Assembly: GCF_937616625.2 (NCBI RefSeq)
Contig: NC_065576.1
Coordinates: 22,532,001 to 22,596,000 of the forward strand
DNA: 64,000 bases
Source: Mercurialis annua
Lineage: Eukaryota > Streptophyta > Magnoliopsida > Malpighiales > Euphorbiaceae
Reading direction: 5' to 3'
The notes beneath the pieces are model-generated. The model did not search any database, was not told the origin of the DNA, and saw only the letters and a program-made list of their open reading frames with translations. The position numbers were made by a program, and so were the translations under genes. Positions 1-8,991 of this stretch are shown piece by piece (the stretch's first letter is position 1; each line of letters opens with the position of its first letter).

Positions 1-1140
1 GCGTTAGCATTGATTTTGGTGTTGTGCTAGTCCTATGTGGTGTCTAGTACTCTCTAGAATTAAGGGATGATATTAATTATTATTTATGTTTTCTTAGACA
101 CGTCGACTGCTCGTGTTTCGGAGTCGAATCAGGTTTAGTTGCTTGCCAGGTTTTCACGTGGATTCGCAAGCTGTGAGTTTGTACTTACTATTTACCGCTT
201 TATTAAGTAAATTATTATTTTAATATATAAATATATACTGTACGTATATTTCGAACTGTTTTATTATTATGGCTTCTAGTTGGAACATTCTACCTAATGG
301 GCATCATTAGGACTCGTGCGCACCGGTATTTTTCTAGATAAGGTATGTGATATTTGGAGGTAACTCGGTGGTAGCCTAGCTCTCGGGACCCAGTAGAGTA
401 ACTCGATGTACCTCAGCTCTCGGGACTCTTGTTATGGATTAAGTGTGGTCGGTGGTAACTTGGTGTAGCTCAGCTCTCGGGACTCTGGTTATGGATTAAG
501 TGTGGTCGGTGGTAACTCGGTGTAGCTCAGCTCTCGGGACTACACCTTTGAATTAAAGCATACAAGTTAGAATATTGGGGTTTAGGGTTCTAACAATTAT
601 ACGCAATGCTTATATTAAATGTTTTAAAGAGTTTTAAAAGTTTTCCACTTAATAAATATAAATAGTGGTATGAACTCATCTTAGTATATATGACCCCGTT
701 GTTTTCCCAATATTTTCAAGGGTTATGATATGAGCGAGTCAGCTGCTCTCCGATTCTTTATTTCCTCAGAGGTTTTACTTTATTTAATAAAGTTATTAAA
801 CTGATTTTATTCTTAGACCGCAATAGTAATTGGAATTCTAATATGTCTAATACTTGTTATAAACTTATTCAATGGATTATTGTTGTTTTGGCATTCTTTT
901 ATTAACTTCGGTTAATATGTACTTCTGCCATGGTTAAGACTCAAAGTTGGCTGAGCACTTTATAATGAATGTTGTATATTATGAATTGCTAGAACTAGGC
1001 TGAAGTTTCGGTTACCCCGAGCATTGGTTTTCTTGCAAGTTTATATTTTTGTTGGTTATCCGCAAGGCTAGCTACGGGTTTTGGTACAGCCATACCCATA
1101 CCCTAGCGCCGGTCGCGATTTATAAAAATGGGTCATGACA
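1..1140 (+). repeat. 5' LTR, last 1140 bp (truncated by window edge)
   Basis: This is the direct-repeat partner of 7434-8991. It ends TGACA at 1140, immediately before AAGT and the primer-binding site. It differs from the 3' LTR by scattered substitutions, by an extra copy of a 57-bp subrepeat (about 361-540), and by lacking both the MITE and the 101-bp terminal duplication of the 3' LTR. The terminal block with GCTAGCTACGGGTTTTGG is the best conserved part and recurs in every LTR of this family in the window. Confidence 0.88.
361..540 (+). repeat. 57-bp subrepeat inside LTR
   Basis: The motif GGTAACTCGGTGTAGCTCAG followed by CTCTCGGGAC recurs about three times. The last two copies are offset by exactly 57 bp (GTTATGGATT at 431 and 488). 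The matching part of the 3' LTR (about 7795-7920) holds one copy fewer. No function is evident. Confidence 0.8.
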
Positions 1141-1144
1141 AAGT

Positions 1145-1161
1145 TGGTATCAGAGCTTTGG
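1145..1161 (+). other. Primer-binding site (initiator tRNA-Met type)
   Basis: TGGTATCAGAGCTTTGG lies four bases (AAGT) after the 5' LTR end. TGGTATCAGAGC is the standard plant LTR-retrotransposon site complementary to the 3' end of initiator tRNA-Met. It fixes the orientation of the element and the 5' LTR boundary. Confidence 0.92.
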
Positions 1162-3064
1162 TTTCAAACCAAGGCCTTATGCATGTTATGTGTTTATTTG
1201 TTTGGCATGATAAGTTGATGTCGTGTCTTAGGAACTACTGTAGAATTAGGATTCGTGTCTTGTCTTTTAAAACGTCATCTTTTGTTTTCAAACTTTCAAC
1301 CTACATCATATAGGTGATATGTGTCAGTCATTATTTAGTGTTGATGCTATGATTGATAATTGTTTTCACTTGGATGTTACTTGTTATGTTTTATCACGTT
1401 GAGGTTGTATTCACTTGGGTGATTTTAAATTGCTTTTGATTTCTTGGGAAATCTTAGATTGGTTGTTTTCCTAAATTCATACTTGGGTATGATGTTGTTT
1501 GAGTAATTTGACTTTGCCGTATTTGTTAGTTGCAATATACGCTAGAACATAAGAAGATACGTTAGGCGTTGGCCTTGTCTTTCTTTTAAAGGATGTTTAC
1601 GTTTTATGGATAAACGTGTTTTGTCGTCATACATTGTCTGACCACATGTTGTTTTATGGATTTTCATGAAGAAAAATTGTTTCTATTCGATTTGTGTGTT
1701 AACACAGAATCAGAAGAGGAAGTTTGATTTTTAATTCTTTCAAAGTGTTATTTTGGTTAAGTTACCAGTAAAAAGAAATTCTTATATTTTAAAATATTAT
1801 GTTTGGTTTGATGTTAACAAACGATGAATTCAAAATGATATTTTTATGAGATGGGTCATTGTTTTGAGAATTTAACGTTGAAGTTATTTTACCATGTTGT
1901 AGTATGTAAGCATTTTGAAATTTTGGGATTTTACGGAATGGCTGTTTGAGATCAAAGATTTTCTCTCATGAGTTTTAAATTTAAGTTTCACATTGGGTTA
2001 TGTTTAGCTCCTAATTTTGAAAGGATGAAAATTTTATTTAAATCATTTTTCCGGATCTACTAATGTTTTGAATACGTTTTTATAAACTGTTGTTTTTGGT
2101 TTGGCTTGGGTCATCCAAATTTAGGAGTCGAGCTTGGTAGTTGTAATGACTCAGCTAACTCGATGGCTTTTCTAGATTGAAATACATTGTGAATTCTTTT
2201 AAGCGATGGTCTTATAAGAAGATACTTTTCCGGATACTGATTTTGTTTCAATTGTGAGGCTCAACTAAAATTTGGAAGTTTTCGTAATTGACTTTAAGAT
2301 TTCAAAATAAATTTTGAAGCGTATTCTTGAAAGATAACATATTACAGAATGATTTTGTTACGAAAATTCAAAACTTGTTGTGGCATGTCCTCATTTTGTC
2401 TTTTAAGTATGCTTGGATTAAATGTTTTCAATGGTTATGCTTATGTGTTTTATGGATTGTAGGAATCATAATAGCTTTGATTTTAATTTGCGTTGTATAA
2501 CTCGATTTTCTGTTGGACTAAGTTGATTGTACATGTTTTTCTTTTCGTTCAGAGTAGGATATGGGAAGATTTATTCACGTGGTTAAGGTTGGCTTACCTT
2601 GATGTATGATTCGTGGATCGAAATCATTGGGTTTCGATATAGAGGAAGACAAGGAAAGTATTCCCTTGTGATGGTTGATGATTTCTGAATATCCCAGAAC
2701 GGATATTGGAAATTCTGACCGAGAAGTTAGATCAGTGTATTGATACACTGATGCTTTCATCAAGTATGCTGATGTGATGCGGGATCTGACAGTAAGTTTC
2801 ATAGGAACGTATGTGATATGTTATTTTTGTTGGGTATAAGTTTCAATTAGGGTTGAGGTTAGTTGGATATTTATGCAGAAGAGTTGTAACGGAATTATTA
2901 GGCTGAGTTGTTATATAGCATCGAATGTTGCTAGGTTGCAAGTAAGGAATTTGAGAAATATTTTGAGGTTATCGAGTGCACATCTCACAGAGTGTAACGT
3001 CTAGCAAACATTTTTTTTTGAGAAATTGATTTCAAAGGTTGAATTGTTGAAATATTTTCATTAT

Positions 3065-3560
3065 GTAATTGTGCCCAGACATATCATGAACATGCATTTT
3101 GAATGTCACGAATAGGATTGTATTGAGCACTGAGTATGTTCACTAAATAAAAGATAAAGAAAAAATTGATACATGCATAATAGTACATTCATCACGTGCA
3201 TAGAAATGATTAGGGTTGGATGCAACTCTTTGGGGATGAGAGATGTCATCACCCTGGCGCACATATATAAAATGGATTTTTTTGATAAAGTGTTTTGAGA
3301 AAGATGTTTTGCAGCGAGCTCGCGAGTCACATTATGATATATTTATAAAGTTGTCGGATTTCAAATGATTTGAAACTGTTACCGAAAGGTAGCTAGACAA
3401 ATACTCTGTGATGATTGTGGTAAATTTTGGACGATTACGTTGTAATGGATCAGTCTGTATTGTCAGAATCATGTGTTTCATAGTAAGTGAAAATTAATTT
3501 GAGGTTGCGCTCGAGATATAGTTGTGCCAAGTGTGGTGTATGGTTAGATTCAAATTAGGA
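3065..3560 (+). other. Conserved non-coding core of the internal domain
   Basis: This stretch matches the reverse complement of about 42800-43270 better than neighbouring parts. Shared strings include GTGCCCAGACATATCATGAA, ACTCTTTGGGGATGAGAG, GATGTCATCACC, CTCGCGAGT, ACCGAAAGGTAGCTAGA and AATACTCTGTGATGAT. No reading frame is kept between the copies because of indels. It may be an RNA element or a relic of ancestral sequence; I cannot tell which. Confidence 0.6.
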
Positions 3561-4789
3561 AGTGTTCGTGATAATTTCCAATTTGTGATTTAAGGATTTT
3601 TGGATTAAGGATGTTTGTCATGCTCCATGTGTGTGTATACATTATATTTTTGTTTTAACGAAACTTTATCTTTTCAGATTTGAAACTGTCCAAGTATTTT
3701 GGTATATTGACATAAAGGTATTTCCATAAACAAGAGATTTACATTGCTAATTTTACCTTTCTGATGAAAGGGAGAAATTTTGTCAAAATTGATTCAAAAG
3801 GGATAATAAATTTTTCGCTTGAGCGATTTCTTCAATTGTGTTTTTTTGCCAGTTGAACCGCTTCATAAATTTGCAAAAAAAATAAAAGTAAAGAGAAATT
3901 GTGGATTCAAAGTGCGAGTAATTTGAAATTTTTCAAGGGTTTACCAAACCGATGGTTTTTCAACGGTGAAGGTATTGTGATTTTGAATGCAAAATGAGGT
4001 GTAAGACGTAGAGTCTTTTAAACAGGAGTGAAATATTTTGTATATAAAATATTTTTTATTAAAATATTTTATAACCCCAGGGGTTGGTTTTGAGCATAAC
4101 TAATAATTCGGTCGTGGTGATTTGATCGTAGTGATCTATCGTTGTATACGAGGCAATAGTCAATTGATGGAATAATTTTGTGAATTTGAGTTTGAATTGG
4201 ATATACGAGTTAGCTTATTCGAGAATCGAGTATCGCGGTTAATAGGTTTCGACAAACAGGATTGGTTGATCGATTTTGTTGATTGATGGTATGATTGTAA
4301 TGTTTGGATATCGTTCGGGTCAGTGGTTGAAACCTTGGTGTGGACGACAAAATTTCAAGTGTGCAATATAAGTGAGATGCAGTCGATGCTCAATTTAGTT
4401 GCGGCGCTATATTTCTGAATGATTGGAGGAGTCATTATGTTTGGGATTATTTATTACTAATCTAGAGATTCTGTCATTGTGAGTTCATGTTTTCTTGGAA
4501 ATAACGGTATACTTTTTTGTGTTTTATAATTCACGAAGTTGATTGTATTATCGAATTTGATGTTATTCATTGGGCCGGATGATCCTAGTGTGCTGTATTT
4601 TGATATTGAGGTTTTTATAATTGTTAAGATTCGAGCTGGTTTTTGAAGCCACTCCGGTAATGAATAATTGTGACTCTCAGTTGGAAATTTGTTGATTTTT
4701 TCACTTTGTGTTGATCGAGTAATCGGTGGAGCACTGAGTTGCTAGACTCAGAATTTTACACACATGTGTGTTGTGACCGTTTAACTGCG

Positions 4790-4870
4790 AATTAGTCTCA
4801 GATTTAAAATTCGAGGTCGAATTTTTTTTTTCATAGGTTGGGGAGAATGTAATACCCCATATGTTTCGGC
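4790..4870 (+). other. Internal decoy of the polypurine tract / LTR start
   Basis: TTTAAAATTCGAGG is followed by a T-run, then GGTTGGGGAGAA and TGTAATACCCC starting at 4848. This duplicates the order of motifs seen at the true boundary at 5360-5405. The minus-strand sister element has no clear equivalent here, so roughly 300 bp (about 4720-5040) may be inserted or copied. It may be a remnant of another LTR junction captured by template switching. Confidence 0.55.
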
Positions 4871-5383
4871 ATGTTTCGTCTTGTGTTGACCTTCTCTGGG
4901 TGGAAATTTTAATTAGAGTCATCATTGAAAAAGATTCAAGGTTCGTTCTTGATTATCCTATGTATTTAAGTCGAGATTTATGTGGGAGAGTTTGCATTCC
5001 TTCGTTTGATTTCACCTATAAAGGGCATTATCATTTTATGTTAAGTGGAAGTTAGTATTAAGGCTTTTGTGACCTTTTAAGATTGTTCGATTTATGAAAG
5101 TGGTGGTTTTTTTTTGTTATCGTTCGGAGAACAACCTGTTGAGATTTTGCTTATGCAAGTGCGTAGGTCGTTAAGCACGGAATTACTATGGTTACAGTTT
5201 GAGTTGGTTACTTGGGAGACAAAGTTCATTATGCAGAATTTTTATAATTGCTTTCGTTGATTACTTTGGGTAACATATTTATGTGTTTTCACGTTTGTTA
5301 CGTGTATTTTTGTTCGGACGGCAAATAGTTTTATGATTACGTGGGTTGTTTTGTTTTAAATTCGAGGACGAATTTTTATTAAG

Positions 5384-5393
5384 TTGGGGAGGA
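5384..5393 (+). other. Polypurine tract
   Basis: TTGGGGAGGA lies directly before TGTAATATCCCG. A purine run abutting TG marks the plus-strand priming site and the start of the 3' LTR. The sister element has the equivalent tract on the minus strand at 41084-41096. Confidence 0.85.
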
Positions 5394-5799
5394 TGTAATA
5401 TCCCGTGTTTTCGAACTTGTTTTGAGGGTTTGGTTGTCTGTTTAAATTTGGTTTGCGATGGACTTTGGTTGTGTTTTCGCTTCGGCATGTTCTCATTGTG
5501 ATTCCGACTTATTTCGGATTGATATATGTTCGGATTAGCATATGTGGTACCTTGGTTGTGTTATGTTGAGTGACTTATCTGTACCCCTTGAGCCTCTAAG
5601 TATTTGATGTTGAATTGATTTATTTCCGGGTTGTTATTGAAACAATGTTTGCATGTTTTCCAAATCTACCATGCTGTAGTAAAATGTACATATCTCCCAA
5701 TTGAACTGTCAGATCGGGCTGCCCTTTGGATATGTTGTACATAAGAGGATTATCTTTCATTCAACCGTTCGGATCATCGTTTCGACAAGTTTTCGGGTC

Positions 5800-5944
5800 A
5801 ACCGGACCTGCTGGGTAGATCAAGCCGTAGGTCCGATCCACTTTATTTTTTTGGTTAGGACAGTGGGTCAACCGGCCCTATAACTGGACCTACTGGTTAG
5901 GACCGGCCTCAGGTCCGGTTAGCTTCGTTTTTGCCTATTTAAAC
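5800..5944 (+). promoter_or_regulatory. Putative LTR promoter with upstream inverted repeats
   Basis: TATTTAAAC at 5936-5944 is a plausible TATA box. Upstream, AACCGGACCT (5800-5809) and AGGTCCGGTT (5911-5920) are exact inverted copies, with further partial copies of GGACCT/AGGTCC between them. Placement about 540 bp into the LTR fits the U3/R boundary. Equivalent but unrelated palindromes lie in the same place in other LTRs of this window. Confidence 0.6.
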
Positions 5945-8231
5945 TCCTTTTCTGCGACCTAATCAGCCCCCTTTCGATTTTAAAAACACTAAATTATTTC
6001 TAAACTATTTCTAAACGTTTCTCACTCGATATTTGGTGCCTCAATCAATTGGTAAGTATTTAATACATTATTTCCATCCCAAATCCTCGATTATTCGTTT
6101 GATTCGATTCGTGGTTCCATCTTTCTTTTGATTTCATTCTTGTAGCGTTGGAACCACCTAAATTATGAGATTCTTTGTTTGCTTGGGTTGTTAAGGTATC
6201 TAATCCTTTTCATTTTCGTTTTACTCGATTCGATTGTTGTGTTGTGGTGTTGTTGTTCATATTTTATAATGTTGATTGTTATGGATATGGCTTGGATGAA
6301 TAGTGACTATTTATACATGTTCTAAGGCTCATTTATTAGGTTGAGATTGTTGTTATCATTCATTGCATGTTTATTGAATCAAATCAAGAATTGGTTACCT
6401 TAGATTCACAATTTCATATTACTTTGTGTATATACTGTTTTAATTTGATTAGGGCTGCCCATTACTAAATTATCATGTTATTAATAATTGGATTTTACTA
6501 TTGTTGATTCATATTAGGAGGATTATGTATAACGCCAATTGATGCATCACTTTGCCATTCATTATAGTAATTGACTCGTATGCTCTTGGATGGTTAATTT
6601 GATTCTAAAATAAGTTATCTAAGTTGTTATTCAGACATAATATGAGATTGTAGATTGATTGGAGATTGTAAATGGTTTGGTTGTTTAGATTTGTCCAAGC
6701 ATGATTATAGGGCTGATTTGCTTGTGTTTGCGATTCATAATTGTTGGACTATCTATTGTTGTTTTGAATCAAAGTTTGGTGATTGTTGAATGAGTTGGTA
6801 TGTTGATGAATGCCTATAAACTGTTTTGCCTTAATTTAAATGTTTAGGGTTGTTTTGTATAATGTTTTTAGGATAATATTATACTTGGATTGTGGTGTTC
6901 ATTTCATGTTGGTTTATTCCTAGACTAAGCTAAGAAATGTTGTGATTTGCCATGCTCTATTTATAAGTATGAGATTGATGTTTAATTTGGATATTTGCTT
7001 GGGCATGAGGAATATGCTTATTCTTAATTTGTTTGCTAGGCATGTTTTAACTCGTGTTGTCTTTTAAACCGTGTTGGTTCATCATGGATTTTATTAAATA
7101 CTTTGTTGCGTGTTGATTAATTGGTTAGTTAAGCGATATTGATTGCCCTTTTTTCAAACTCGGGTTTTTAATTATTAATTGATTCCGGTTTTTTAAACAT
7201 TGGTTTACAACTTAGTTATGTTGGGTCAGGTTATACTTTGGTCGCCCGACATGTGAGTTAAGCTTGTAAGTCTTGGTTAACTCGGCTAAGTACCATTTTG
7301 GCTTTTGAAATGTTTTACCAAATGGTTTGAAAAGGTTTCCGGATTATGTTTTCAAATGGAACTCAATATGGCTTAATGTTGTATGGTTTTGGTTATGGTT
7401 TGAGTATGTGTATTTACTCTGTATTTGGCTTATGCGTTAGCATTGATTTTGGTGTTGTGCTAGTCCTATGTGGTGTCTAGTACTCTCTAGGATTAAGGGA
7501 TGATATTAATTATTATTTATGTTTTCTTAGACACGTCGACTGCTCGTGTTTCGGAGTCGAATCAGGTTTAGTTGCTTGCCAGGTTTTCACGTGGATTCGC
7601 AAGCTGTGAGTTTGTACTTACTATTTACCGCTTTATTAAGTAAATTATTATTTTAATATATAAATATATATTGTACGTATATTTCGAACTGTTTTATCAT
7701 TATGGCTTCTAGTTGGAACATGCTACCTAATGGCCATCATTAGGACTGCGTGCGCAGCGGTATTTTCCAAGACAAGGTATGTGATATTTGGGGGTAACTC
7801 GGTGGTAGCCTAACTCTCGGGATTCAGTAGAGTAACTTGGTGTAGCTCAGCTCTCGGGACTCTAGTTATGGATTAAGTGTGGTCGGTGGTAACTCGGTGT
7901 AGCTCAGCTCTCGGGACCAGGCCTTTGAATTAAAGTACACAAGTTAGAATATTGTGGTTTAGGGTTCCAACTATTATACGTAATGCATATATTAAATTTT
8001 ATAAAGAGTTTTAAAGGTTTTCCACTTAATAAATATAAATAGAGGTATTAACTCATCTCAGTATAGTGACGCCGTTGTTTTCCCAAGTTTTTCCAGGGTT
8101 ATGATATAAGCGAGTCAGCTGCTCTCCGATTCTTTATTTCCTCAGAGGTTTTACTTTATTTAATAAAGTTATTAAACTGATTTTATTCTTAGACCGCAGT
8201 AGTAATTAGATGTCTTATATGTCTAATACTT

Positions 8232-8595
8232 GGGTAATTGATTTTGGAGGTCACTGTACTTTTAAAAAGTTTCAAAATGGTGACCGAACTTCAAAACGTA
8301 ACATTTTAGTTACTATACTATTTGGTTATGTTAAGATAGAAGGATTTTTGGTTACCGAAGAAAATTATTTCAAGTCGATTTTTTGTTGATTGTGTGTATA
8401 TATGAAATATAAGATATTATTTGTTATAAATAATCAAAATTTGATTACTACGTATGTATAATTTGACCGTAAAACACTAAAAAACCTTCCAAAATCACAT
8501 ATTTGAAAGTTTAGTAACCAATTTGTTACGTTTTGAAGTTCGGTCACCATTTTGCAATTTTTGAAAAGTACAGTGACCCCTAGAATCAATTACCC
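8232..8595. mobile_element. Mutator-like MITE, 364 bp
   Basis: This insertion is absent from the matching place in the 5' LTR (between 852 and 862). It is flanked by a perfect 9-bp target duplication CTAATACTT (8223-8231 and 8596-8604). Its ends are GGGTAATTGATT and AATCAATTACCC, and the inverted repeats extend about 85 bp each with a few mismatches; GTCACTGTACTTTT and GGTGACCGAACTTCAAAACG lie in both arms. Long TIRs and a 9-bp duplication are typical of Mutator-like elements. There is no coding capacity. It inserted after the host LTR pair was formed. Confidence 0.92.
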
Positions 8596-8790
8596 CTAAT
8601 ACTTGTTATAAACTTATTAAATGGATTATTGTTATTTTGGCATTCTTTTATTAACTTGGGTTAATATGTACTTCTGCCATGTTTAAGACTCAAAGTTGGC
8701 TGAGCACTTTATAATAAATGTTGTATATTATGAATTGCTAGAACTAGGCTAAAGTCTCGGTTACCCCGAGCATTGGTTTTCTTGCAGGCT

Positions 8791-8991
8791 TATGTTTTTG
8801 TTGGTTATCCGCAAGGCTAGCTACGGGTTTTGGTAAAACCATACCCATACCCTAGCGCTGGTCGTGATTCATGAAAATGGGTCGTGATATTTATGTATTT
8901 GTAAGGTTATATGCAAGGCTAGCTACGGGTTTTGGTACAACCATACACATACCCTAGCGCCGGTTGCAATCCATGAAATTGGGTTCTGACA
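8791..8991 (+). repeat. 101-bp tandem duplication of the LTR end
   Basis: 8791-8891 and 8892-8991 both carry GCAAGGCTAGCTACGGGTTT and the family's terminal block, one ending GGGTCGTGATA and the other GGGTTCTGACA. The 5' LTR has only one copy. The duplicate is probably post-insertional, since reverse transcription would otherwise homogenise both LTRs. Confidence 0.8.

Larger units (their letters stand above)
1141..5393 (+). mobile_element. Non-coding internal domain of the LARD-like element
   Basis: T-rich sequence of about 4.25 kb with stops in all frames. Comparison with the reverse complement of 41084-45377 shows clear collinear similarity: just after the primer-binding site, a strongly conserved core around 3065-3560, and the last 250 bp. 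The lengths are nearly equal (4253 and 4294 bp). The short ORFs in it are not shared with the other copy and I do not regard them as genes. Conservation of length and order without coding capacity suggests cis-acting RNA functions such as packaging or reverse transcription, but this is inference. Confidence 0.75.
1..8991 (+). mobile_element. Non-autonomous gypsy-type LTR retrotransposon (LARD-like), 5' end outside window
   Basis: Seen: bases 1-1140 reappear at 7434-8991, giving two direct LTRs. The left copy ends in TGACA and is followed, after AAGT, by a primer-binding site. The right LTR is preceded by a purine-rich tract and starts TGTAATATCCCG. The internal part (1141-5393, about 4.25 kb) has no ORF above about 75 codons and no gag/pol motif that I can find. 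Known: this layout, with long LTRs and a non-coding interior, fits large retrotransposon derivatives (LARDs) mobilised by an autonomous partner. The motif AAATTCGAGGACGAATTTTT before the polypurine tract resembles the 3' end of the coding part of many plant Ty3/gypsy elements, so I infer a gypsy partner. The minus-strand element at 38459-47690 shares LTR and interior and is the same family. Confidence 0.85.
5394..8991 (+). repeat. 3' LTR (3.6 kb including a MITE)
   Basis: It begins TGTAATATCCCG after the polypurine tract and ends CTGACA at 8991, where satellite starts. Without the MITE and its duplicated target it is about 3.2 kb. It contains a TATA-like box at 5936, inverted repeats just upstream, a strong splice-donor-like GGTAAGT at 6051, a T-rich body, an acceptor-like TTTTCTTGCAG ending at 8787, and the family-specific terminal block. 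Its last part, from 7434, matches the 5' LTR. Confidence 0.85.

Noticed and set aside
1090..1170. A tRNA gene suggested by the initiator tRNA-Met match
   Set aside because: Only the 12-17 bases of a primer-binding site match; no cloverleaf can be drawn from the surroundings.
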